From assembly GCF_001307105.1 (NCBI RefSeq), contig NZ_LGYN01000023.1, positions 1 to 64,000 on the forward strand: a stretch of 64,000 nt of DNA, given 5' to 3'. Below are positions 57,590-64,000 of this stretch, in pieces; position 1 is the first letter of the stretch; each line of letters opens with the position of its first letter. Source of the stretch: Bacillus australimaris. GTDB lineage: Bacteria; Bacillota; Bacilli; Bacillales; Bacillaceae. The notes beneath the pieces were generated by a model. That model was not told the DNA's origin and made no database searches. It saw nothing but the letters and a program-made list of their open reading frames with translations. Made by a program: the position numbers and the translations under genes.

Positions 57590-57792
57590 TACCCTCGTTT
57601 AGCATACAATAGCGTCTATGATGTGTCAATCCGTTGAAAGTTAAAAAACTTTTCTATAATGATAGAGCACACAAAATGTTCACAATTTCATCAAACTTTA
57701 GGAGAGATGTGACATTCATTGAAAAAAACAGCCAATGTTCAGTATACATTGATTTTTCTAAGAACGATATCAACCGTTTGTCATATATTTCA
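57590..57792. other. intergenic region between atpI and upp
   Basis: About 200 bp with no secure gene. A TTGAAA...TATAAT pair near 57636-57662 on the plus strand has a short 15-bp spacer. A small TTG ORF with AGGAG (from about 57720) runs antisense into upp and is judged unlikely. Confidence 0.4.
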
Positions 57793-57826
57793 AAAAGCCC
57801 ACATGCACGTTTGCATGTGGGCTTTT
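57793..57826 (-). terminator. upp terminator
   Basis: AAAAGCCCACATGCA (57793-57807) pairs perfectly with TGCATGTGGGCTTTT (57812-57826) with a 4-nt loop. On the minus strand the stem is followed by a T-rich run. Confidence 0.92.
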
Positions 57827-57838
57827 ATTCAGACTTTC

Positions 57839-58468
57839 TTATTTTGTTCCATACATACGGTCACCAGCGTCACCAAGACCTGGGATGATGTAACCTTTTT
57901 CGTTTAATTTTTCATCTAATGCCGCAATGTAGATATCAACATCTGGATGATGCTTTTGCATTTCTTCTACACCTTCAGGGGCAGCAATCAGACACATGAA
58001 GCGAATGTTTTTCGCGCCACGTTTTTTCAAGCTGTTTAACGCTTCGACTGCAGAACCGCCAGTTGCAAGCATTGGGTCTACTACGATAAATTCACGCTCT
58101 TCCACATCAGATGGAAGCTTCACATAATATTCAACAGGCTTTAATGTTTTCGGATCACGGTATAAACCGACATGTCCCACTTTAGCAGCTGGAATGAGTT
58201 TCAAAATCCCGTCTACCATTCCAAGACCTGCTCTTAAAATTGGCACAACACCGAGTTTCTTCCCTGAGATCACGTTTGCTTTCGCTACTTGTACAGGTGT
58301 TTCTACATCTACCTCTTCAAGTGGTAAGTCTCTTGTGATTTCAAATGCCATTAATGTTGCGACTTCATCCACTAGCTCTCTAAATTCTTTAGTTCCTGTA
58401 TGAACGTCACGAATATATGTAAGTTTGTGCTGAATAAGCGGGTGATCAAATACATAAACCTTTGCCAT
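57839..58468 (-). CDS. upp: uracil phosphoribosyltransferase
   Basis: Salvages uracil to UMP using PRPP. 209 residues with the PRPP loop [16 protein letters not shown] and the uracil-binding C-terminal [17 protein letters not shown]. Start ATG at 58468 with AAGGAG upstream. Own terminator at 57793-57826. Confidence 0.97.
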   Translation of the reverse strand: MAKVYVFDHPLIQHKLTYIRDVHTGTKEFRELVDEVATLMAFEITRDLPLEEVDVETPVQVAKANVISGKKLGVVPILRAGLGMVDGILKLIPAAKVGHVGLYRDPKTLKPVEYYVKLPSDVEEREFIVVDPMLATGGSAVEALNSLKKRGAKNIRFMCLIAAPEGVEEMQKHHPDVDIYIAALDEKLNEKGYIIPGLGDAGDRMYGTK

Positions 58469-58570
58469 TGCTTGCTACAACTCCTTTTCTGTCATCTTCC
58501 GGTGAACTTTGCACACTTCCTACAATTCTACATAAAAAGACATCATCTTTCAATATGATTCGCAAATCCT

Positions 58571-58616
58571 ACAGAAAAAAACCCACATGCCAAAAATAGG
58601 CAGATGGGTCTGTTTT
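58571..58616 (-). terminator. glyA terminator
   Basis: ACCCACATGCC (58581-58591) pairs with GGCAGATGGGT (58599-58609) with two central mismatches; the flanks ACAG/CTGT extend the stem. A T-run follows on the minus strand. Confidence 0.72.
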
Positions 58617-59864
58617 TTAATAATCTAATTCACTATATAGAGGGAAACGAGCTGTAAGATCAGATACACGCTTTTTCGCCTCTTCTAATTTCGCTTCATC
58701 TTCATGATGTTTTAGAGCAAGCGCAATAATGGAACCGACTTCTTTCATCGCTTCTTGATCAAAGCCGCGGCTTGTTACTGCTGCTGTCCCTACACGTACA
58801 CCACTTGTGACAAATGGTTTCTCTGGATCATAAGGAATGGCATTTTTGTTCACTGTAATGCCGATTTCATCAAGAACGTTTTCTGCAATTTTCCCTGTGA
58901 TGCCAAGAGAGCGCAAGTCGATGAGAACAAGATGGTTATCTGTTCCGCCAGATACAAGCTGAATACCTTCAGATAAAAGAGTTTCAGCTAGTTGTTTTGC
59001 ATTATCAATGACATTTTGTGCATATGTTTTAAAATCTCCGTTCAATACTTCACCGAAAGAAACAGCTTTTGCAGAGATGACATGCATCAATGGTCCACCT
59101 TGAATACCAGGGAAGATCGATTTGTCGATCTTTTTACCAAACTCTTCACGGCATAGGATCATTCCGCCGCGAGGTCCGCGTAATGTTTTATGTGTTGTCG
59201 TTGTCACAAAATCTGCGTAAGGAACTGGATTTGGATGAAGACCTGCTGCAACAAGACCTGCAATGTGAGCCATGTCGACCATAAAGTAAGCACCGACTTC
59301 ATCAGCAATCTCACGGAATTTTTTGAAATCAATTTGACGTGGGTATGCACTTGCACCTGCAACGATCAGCTTCGGCTTATGTTCACGTGCTTTTTCAAGT
59401 ACATCTTGATAGTCAATATGCTGAGTTTCTTTATCTACACCATATTCAACGAAGTTGTACTGGACACCACTAAAGTTTACAGGGCTTCCGTGTGTTAAAT
59501 GCCCACCATGTGATAAGTTCATGCCCAGCACTGTATCGCCATGCTCAAGAATTGTAAAGTATACGGCCATGTTCGCTTGAGCACCTGAGTGAGGCTGTAC
59601 GTTCACATACTCAGCGCCAAAAATTTCTTTTGCGCGGTCACGTGCGATATCTTCTACAACGTCTACATGTTCACAGCCGCCATAGTAGCGTTTACCAGGG
59701 TAACCCTCAGCGTATTTGTTTGTTAATACAGAGCCCTGTGCTTCCATGACTGCTTCGCTTACGAAGTTTTCTGATGCAATTAATTCGATTTTGTCCTGCT
59801 GGCGTTTCCGCTCTAGTTGAATTGCTTTGAATACTTGTGCGTCTTGCTCAGGTAAATGTTTCAT
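58617..59864 (-). CDS. glyA: serine hydroxymethyltransferase
   Basis: PLP enzyme that interconverts serine and glycine while loading one-carbon units on tetrahydrofolate. 415 residues; the PLP lysine is in [17 protein letters not shown] at 59864 with GGAGAGG upstream gives [12 protein letters not shown]; an in-frame extension to 60020 lacks a ribosome binding site. A PurR-box-like sequence (AAACCCGAATATT at 59977-59989) lies upstream, as expected for the B. subtilis PurR regulon. Confidence 0.97.
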   Translation of the reverse strand: MKHLPEQDAQVFKAIQLERKRQQDKIELIASENFVSEAVMEAQGSVLTNKYAEGYPGKRYYGGCEHVDVVEDIARDRAKEIFGAEYVNVQPHSGAQANMAVYFTILEHGDTVLGMNLSHGGHLTHGSPVNFSGVQYNFVEYGVDKETQHIDYQDVLEKAREHKPKLIVAGASAYPRQIDFKKFREIADEVGAYFMVDMAHIAGLVAAGLHPNPVPYADFVTTTTHKTLRGPRGGMILCREEFGKKIDKSIFPGIQGGPLMHVISAKAVSFGEVLNGDFKTYAQNVIDNAKQLAETLLSEGIQLVSGGTDNHLVLIDLRSLGITGKIAENVLDEIGITVNKNAIPYDPEKPFVTSGVRVGTAAVTSRGFDQEAMKEVGSIIALALKHHEDEAKLEEAKKRVSDLTARFPLYSELDY

Positions 59865-59976
59865 CAGCGAAATCCTCTCCAATCTATTTCCATTCGATGT
59901 TTTCACCATCTCATTGTACACGGTTTTTGAGTGAAATGTAAAAGTTTTTTTTGGAAAAACGACTTCTTTTTTATGA

Positions 59977-59989
59977 AAACCCGAATATT
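59977..59989. promoter_or_regulatory. possible PurBox upstream of glyA
   Basis: AAACCCGAATATT resembles half of the PurR site (AWWWCCGAACWWT) with one mismatch. A clear second inverted arm at the usual 16-17 bp spacing was not found. Confidence 0.35.
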
Positions 59990-60041
59990 CAAGTGGTGAA
60001 GCGTCTTCATCATTCAACATTATATTAGAAATATATCAAAG

Positions 60042-60581
60042 CTATGATCTTGTATAAACCGCTCGTTCTCCGCCAATCAGCTTCGGACGTGTTTTTGCAA
60101 ACGTGACATGCGCTTGTCCTAATTGATGGAAGCTGAGGCGAACAGGGACTGCAACTCTTTTTAAGTGCATTCCAATCAACGTGTCACCGATATCAATTCC
60201 GGCATGCGCCTCAATGGATTCAACCAGCACAGGATGTTCCATTTGCTGATACGCATGAGCTGCCATCGACCCACCCGCTTTACGGACAGGGACTGCAGCC
60301 ACAATCTCTAGGTTAAGACGGAAAGCCACTTCTTCTTCAACAACAAGGGCACGATTCAAATGCTCACAGCATTGGAAGGCGAGCTCAATACCAGTCTCTC
60401 GTCTTAACCGATCCAATTCTTGATAGATAGACGCCGCAATTTGTTCACTTCCTGCAGTCCCAATATGCTCACCAGCCACTTCTGACGTACTGCAGCCAAT
60501 CACTAGAATTTGGCCGGCGCGCAGTTCAACCGTTTGATGAAACTCTTTTAACATTTCAAGCCAATCTTGACCAATGTTCAT
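60042..60581 (-). CDS. ywlG: UPF0340 family protein YwlG
   Basis: A 179-residue protein of UPF0340. The hydrophobic core [19 protein letters not shown] is the family signature. Soluble, with no known reaction. Start ATG at 60581, 12 bp after rpiB, with AAGGAGC upstream. Confidence 0.9.
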   Translation of the reverse strand: MNIGQDWLEMLKEFHQTVELRAGQILVIGCSTSEVAGEHIGTAGSEQIAASIYQELDRLRRETGIELAFQCCEHLNRALVVEEEVAFRLNLEIVAAVPVRKAGGSMAAHAYQQMEHPVLVESIEAHAGIDIGDTLIGMHLKRVAVPVRLSFHQLGQAHVTFAKTRPKLIGGERAVYTRS

Positions 60582-60593
60582 GTTAAGCGCTCC

Positions 60594-61043
60594 TTATAGG
60601 TGCTTTTCTTCGTAATCAGCAATTTTACCGATTCTCACAGCATGGCGTCCTGCCGTAAACTCTGTTGTCAGCCAAATGTGAGCAATCTCACGTGCTAATC
60701 CCGGTCCAATCACTCGCTCTCCCATTGCAAGGACGTTGGTATCATTATGTTCTCTAGTCGCTTTTGCACTAAATGTATCATGCGCGAGCGCACAGCGAAT
60801 CCCTTTTACTTTGTTTGCTGAGATGCTCATGCCGATGCCTGTCCCACAAATTAAAATGCCGCGATCAACTTCTCCGTTTGCCACCATATTGGCTACAGGG
60901 AAAGCGTAATCTGGATAGTCTACAGAACCTGACCCACATTCACAACCCATATCAATGTATTCAATCTTCAATTCATCCATCAGTTGTTTGATTTCTTCAC
61001 GAATATTCGTTCCGCCGTGATCGGATGCAATGGCTACTTTCAT
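60594..61043 (-). CDS. rpiB: ribose 5-phosphate isomerase B
   Basis: RpiB/LacAB family enzyme of 149 residues interconverting ribose 5-phosphate and ribulose 5-phosphate. Signature ICGTGIGMSISANKVKGIRC with the active-site cysteine in ILICGTG, and His in HDTFSAKATREHND. Known as ywlF in B. subtilis. Start ATG at 61043 with AGGAGG upstream. Part of a ywlG-rpiB run. Confidence 0.93.
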   Translation of the reverse strand: MKVAIASDHGGTNIREEIKQLMDELKIEYIDMGCECGSGSVDYPDYAFPVANMVANGEVDRGILICGTGIGMSISANKVKGIRCALAHDTFSAKATREHNDTNVLAMGERVIGPGLAREIAHIWLTTEFTAGRHAVRIGKIADYEEKHL

Positions 61044-61147
61044 CGGACAATTCCTCCTAAGGGTGAGTTGATCTGTTATGTCTTACATTCATTTTTTATT
61101 TACAGTTATATTTTAACCTCTGCCTAGTGATTTGCAAACAAAAGCAG

Positions 61148-61170
61148 AAAAACCGTTGACGCAACGGTTT
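61148..61170 (-). terminator. ywlE terminator
   Basis: AAACCGTTG (61150-61158) pairs with CAACGGTTT (61162-61170), 3-nt loop, followed on the minus strand by TTTTCTGC. Confidence 0.85.
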
Positions 61171-61176
61171 TACAGA

Positions 61177-61635
61177 TTATCTATTATGATGATCCTTTTT
61201 CAATTTCTCAGCCAGCTGATACAGCAAGGTTTCTAATTCATCACGTGTTTCCTGATAAACAGACAGACTTCCTCCAAACGGATCGGATACATCGCCTTTT
61301 GTTCCTGTCGCAAATTCCTTTAAAGTGAAGACTTTGCCTTTTGCATGTGCATATTGCTCTGCAATCAACTGTTTATGCTGTAAAGTCATCGTAAATACGT
61401 AATGAGCTTCGCGTAGAAGATCCTCTGTCAATTTTGATGATGAGTGATTTAGTGGAATGCTTTTCTCAAATAATGCTTCGATTGCTTGAGGAGAAGCCTT
61501 CCCTGCATCGGAGGCAAAAATACCTGCTGATTTTACAGTGACCTCTAAACCTTGTTCATCTGCAATTGAAGCAAAAAGGGCTTGAGCCATTGGACTTCTG
61601 CATGTATTTCCAGTACAAACAAATAAGATTTTCAT
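61177..61635 (-). CDS. ywlE: protein arginine phosphatase YwlE
   Basis: Low-molecular-weight phosphatase of 152 residues with P-loop CTGNTCRS (Cys7, Arg13) and a C-terminal DPFGGS acid. Thr11 is in the position that marks arginine-phosphate specificity in YwlE, so it is likely to counter the McsB arginine kinase. ATG at 61635 with AAAGGAGG upstream. Followed by ywlG-direction genes in the conserved order. Confidence 0.94.
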   Translation of the reverse strand: MKILFVCTGNTCRSPMAQALFASIADEQGLEVTVKSAGIFASDAGKASPQAIEALFEKSIPLNHSSSKLTEDLLREAHYVFTMTLQHKQLIAEQYAHAKGKVFTLKEFATGTKGDVSDPFGGSLSVYQETRDELETLLYQLAEKLKKDHHNR

Positions 61636-61698
61636 CTTTCGCCCTCCTTTTCTTCTATTATATAGCATTTCATTCTATATGTTATGTAAAGAGACTGA

Positions 61699-62253
61699 CT
61701 AGAGCGGAAATAATAATTTGATACCAAAGGCTAGTAAAATGGTTCCGCCAAGCGCCCCGCTATATGAACCAACCCATGACCGAACCTGTTTTCCGAGTAA
61801 TAATCCGAGCCATGTGAGGATCATGCTAAAAAAACCAAACAACAAAATAGTCATCCACACTCGAGAGCCGTAAATTCCGAGGCTTAATCCAACGGAGAAG
61901 CTGTCTAAGCTGACACTTGTGGCAAAAAGAACGAGACCACCTCCAACAGGTGCGATAAATGGTTTATCCTCTTTACGGATAGAAGCAACGATCATTTGCA
62001 GCCCCAGCACCAAAAGCAGCGCTCCGCCAATATAGGAAGCAAGAAGACCGAGCCAGCCAGATAAGAGCTGACCTGTCAGCATGCCAAAAAGCGGCATAAA
62101 CATATGAAATATCCCAATGACAAGTCCAATATAAATGATCTGGCGGAACTTCAGCTGAATCATCCCCATACCAAGTCCAACCGAAAAAGCATCCATCCCA
62201 AGTGCAAAAGCCATGATGCTGAGTGTCAGCAATTCGCCAGCTAATTCGTTCAT
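61699..62253 (-). CDS. ywlD: manganese efflux pump MntP-like (YwlD)
   Basis: A 184-residue membrane protein with six helices of the MntP family. The metal-binding repeat [11 protein letters not shown] occurs near the N-terminus and [12 protein letters not shown] in the second half. Probably exports Mn2+. No yybP-ykoY-type leader was seen. The ATG at 62253 has AAGGGGG upstream. In the conserved ywl order. Confidence 0.88.
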   Translation of the reverse strand: MNELAGELLTLSIMAFALGMDAFSVGLGMGMIQLKFRQIIYIGLVIGIFHMFMPLFGMLTGQLLSGWLGLLASYIGGALLLVLGLQMIVASIRKEDKPFIAPVGGGLVLFATSVSLDSFSVGLSLGIYGSRVWMTILLFGFFSMILTWLGLLLGKQVRSWVGSYSGALGGTILLAFGIKLLFPL

Positions 62254-62313
62254 GAAAATCCCCCTTGGACACGCATTCTCCTTTAACCTATGTTTGTCCA
62301 AGAAGGGTTAGAA

Positions 62314-63369
62314 CTATTTGAACGAAGGGAGTGTACGCCCTCCTGCCGCTTTTTGTAGACGGTTCATAATGGCAGAACCAACCCCCTGCTCTGAAAAGGC
62401 TTCTGAAATGATAACATCTACATCCGTTTGATCAAATTGTCTCAATACACGATAGAGGTTTGCAGCAACCGTTTCAGGTTTTTCTCTCCATCCACAGCTG
62501 TAAACAACATCCGCCGCAAACAATGCTTTCTTTTCTTCTGTTGTCAGCACTCCAACTTTTAAACCTTCAGCCTTGTATTTCTGAATGTGACGCTGCATGT
62601 CTTCATCACTTCCATGAAAGATATACATCTGGGCTTCAGGTGCGTAGTGAGTATATTTCATCCCCGGCGATACAGGTGCCTCGTCCTTTTTCGTCAGTCC
62701 CGGGTCCACACTCACCGTCCCCACTACCTCTTCTAAGGCTTCTTTTGTAATTCCGCCTGGTCTTAAAATCACTGGGATCTCATCTACACAGGAGACAACA
62801 GTTGATTCAACGCCAATTCCAGTTGAACCGCCATCTACAATCCCGGCAATTCTTCCATCCAGATCACTCACTACATGGTCAGCCTCTGTCGGTGAAGGTT
62901 TTCCTGAGCGGTTGGCGCTTGGTGCAGCAATTGGCAGTCCAGCTGCCCGGATGAGCTCAAGCGCAATAGGATGGTCAGGCATTCTCACACCTACTGTGGA
63001 TAAACCCGCTGTGACCTGCTTTGATAAAGCGCCCGGCTTACATGGAAGAACAATGGTCAAAGCGCCTGGCCAAAAAGCATCCATCAGCGCCTTCGCTTTT
63101 TCGTTTTCAATTTGCGCAAATTCATGAAGCTGCTGAACCTCGGCAATGTGGACAATCAACGGATTATCACTTGGACGCCCTTTTGCTTCATAAATTTTCA
63201 TGACAGCTTCTGTCTCTTTCGCATTTGCCCCTAGTCCGTAAACGGTCTCTGTCGGGAAAGCGACCACTTCGTTTTGTTGCAGCAGCAGAGCCGCCTGTTT
63301 AATTTGTGGATAGTATGTGGATAAATCCTTTTCTAAATCCACAGACCACCTTTTTGTATTTAACATCAT
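62314..63369 (-). CDS. ywlC: threonylcarbamoyl-AMP synthase YwlC (TsaC/Sua5)
   Basis: Makes threonylcarbamoyl-AMP from threonine, bicarbonate and ATP, the first step of t6A37 modification of tRNA. 351 residues, Sua5 type: N-terminal YrdC domain (about 15-205, AFPTETVYGLGANA) and a C-terminal Sua5 domain (about 215-350). Two adjacent ATGs at 63369 and 63366; AAAAGGAG is upstream. Several DnaA boxes lie within or near its 5' end. Confidence 0.94.
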   Translation of the reverse strand: MMLNTKRWSVDLEKDLSTYYPQIKQAALLLQQNEVVAFPTETVYGLGANAKETEAVMKIYEAKGRPSDNPLIVHIAEVQQLHEFAQIENEKAKALMDAFWPGALTIVLPCKPGALSKQVTAGLSTVGVRMPDHPIALELIRAAGLPIAAPSANRSGKPSPTEADHVVSDLDGRIAGIVDGGSTGIGVESTVVSCVDEIPVILRPGGITKEALEEVVGTVSVDPGLTKKDEAPVSPGMKYTHYAPEAQMYIFHGSDEDMQRHIQKYKAEGLKVGVLTTEEKKALFAADVVYSCGWREKPETVAANLYRVLRQFDQTDVDVIISEAFSEQGVGSAIMNRLQKAAGGRTLPSFK

Positions 63370-63511
63370 ACAAACTCCTTTTAAAAAAGATAAAACTGTT
63401 GATATATCTCAATTATCCTTTTGAAAGTATAAAAGATGATCATCAATAAAACAAGCGTTGTCCACAATTTGTGGATAACGCTTGTTTTATAGTGGATAAG
63501 TATGTGTATAA
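63305..63511. promoter_or_regulatory. DnaA-box cluster between ywlC and ywlB
   Basis: Perfect TGTGGATAA boxes at 63316-63324 and 63470-63478. One-mismatch boxes at 63305-63313 (TGTGGATAG), 63458-63466 (TTGTCCACA, opposite strand) and 63491-63499 (AGTGGATAA); TGTGTATAA at 63503-63511 fits TTATNCACA. A further perfect box is inside ywlC at 62995-63003. ywlC is, from memory, one of the stable DnaA binding regions in B. subtilis, used to titrate DnaA or to regulate ywlC. Confidence 0.75.
63448..63488 (-). terminator. ywlB terminator containing two DnaA boxes
   Basis: AAAACAAGCG...CCACA (63448-63466) pairs with TGTGG...CGCTTGTTTT (63470-63488), 19 bp with one wobble and a 3-nt loop. The stem arms are themselves the DnaA boxes. 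A T-rich run follows on the minus strand. Confidence 0.8.
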
Positions 63512-63527
63512 GTCCCGTGTTTTGTGC

Positions 63528-63971
63528 TTAACTGCCTTTTTTTTGCAGAACCACAGCCTGTTCTTTCCCCAATGTCTCTTTTGCATGATCAGATTTCCAC
63601 ATGCTTTCTGGAATTTCCTCTAAAGGTGTGAAGCCCATTAATGCCAAAAAGTCATGTGAGGAGGAATGGTTTGCGACGACATAAAAAGTGTCCACACCTA
63701 TTTTCTCTCCGAGCGTTTGAACACTCTGAAACAAAGATACAATATGTCCCTGACCAAGCTTATCTGATATGACTAGAGACCGCAGCAGCCCCTCTTGTTC
63801 ATTGAGCTGTTCAAGACCTAAGCAGCCTGCCAGCTGACCGTCAGCATCCTCCATCAAAACAAATGTCGTGCGCTCTGCAATCGTTACTCCGCCTTTCGCT
63901 TGTCCCTTTTCCAGAAAAGCATTGATCGCCTCAGCATCTTCTTCTGTGGCTATTCTTAATTGATAATACAT
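63528..63971 (-). CDS. ywlB: GNAT acetyltransferase YwlB
   Basis: A 147-residue GNAT-family protein. The acetyl-CoA binding region LRSLVISDKLGQGHIVSLF is recognisable; substrate unknown. ATG at 63971 with AGAGGTGAA upstream. It is complete in this window, with about 30 bases after it. Conserved position upstream of ywlC. Confidence 0.85.
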   Translation of the reverse strand: MYYQLRIATEEDAEAINAFLEKGQAKGGVTIAERTTFVLMEDADGQLAGCLGLEQLNEQEGLLRSLVISDKLGQGHIVSLFQSVQTLGEKIGVDTFYVVANHSSSHDFLALMGFTPLEEIPESMWKSDHAKETLGKEQAVVLQKKGS

Positions 63972-64000
63972 GCTTTCACCTCTTTTTTGATCTCTTATTT

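Noticed and set aside
57721..57907. TTG ORF of about 60 codons with AGGAG, overlapping the upp end
   Set aside because: It reads through the upp terminator hairpin and then antisense through the conserved 3' end of upp; composition is not protein-like.
61636..62313. yybP-ykoY manganese riboswitch upstream of the mntP-like gene
   Set aside because: The gap to ywlC is only 60 bp, too short for this leader, and no matching core was seen.

Overview
The window looks like chromosomal DNA from a Bacillus of the B. pumilus group (B. pumilus, B. safensis or B. altitudinis). The evidence is gene content and order. Long blocks match the B. subtilis ywr-ywq-ywp-ywo-ywn-ywm-atp-ywl region gene for gene, and the sporulation genes spoIIID, spoIIQ and spoIID, rpsN2 and a Rap phosphatase are present. 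The species call comes from memory of these families and was not checked by a search. No tRNA, rRNA, CRISPR array, prophage or transposase was seen.

Layout. 1-6.7 kb: a flavin-reductase-like gene (ywrF), the acetoin genes alsR, alsS and alsD, an Lrp-type regulator and a two-gene chromate transporter (ywrCBA), then a small folded repeat-like element. 6.7-15 kb: UDP-glucose dehydrogenase (ywqF), a 47-residue small protein, a SWIM-protein and SNF2-helicase pair (ywqBA), the LOV blue-light receptor ytvA, a HAD phosphatase (ywpJ) and a probable unnamed RNA of about 220 nt. 15-21.6 kb: ywpF, mscL, fabZ, a rap gene, flhO-flhP under a near-perfect SigD promoter, mbl, and spoIIID behind two overlapping tiny ORFs. 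21.8-31.5 kb: ywoH-ywoG, bcrC, an MFS exporter, a polar amino-acid ABC importer whose binding protein seems to start at AUU, the ammonium system nrgA-nrgB with a TnrA box, spoIIQ with a SigF promoter, and ywnH.

31.5-36.4 kb is an accessory island and the best candidate for an undescribed system. It holds a 64-residue peptide with six cysteines, a 131-residue partner, an ABC exporter without a peptidase domain, a MauE-like membrane protein, a MauD-like thioredoxin and a second membrane-anchored CPHC thioredoxin. The layout resembles that of disulfide-bonded bacteriocins, but with a MauE-type oxidoreductase and no glycosyl- or lanthionine-forming enzyme.

36.5-38.3 kb is a Zur-type zinc-starvation unit (cysteine-poor L33, ZagA/YciC GTPase, zinc-free S14). 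38.5-44.2 kb is a formate/molybdopterin module (moaA, fdhD, an OFA-family transporter, a YdeP-type oxidoreductase). 44.2-64 kb is core chromosome: two secreted VWA proteins, spoIID (SigE promoter), murAA, ywmB, ywzB, ywmA, the complete atpIBEFHAGDC operon, upp, glyA, ywlG, rpiB, ywlE, mntP, ywlC and ywlB, with a cluster of DnaA boxes between ywlB and ywlC.
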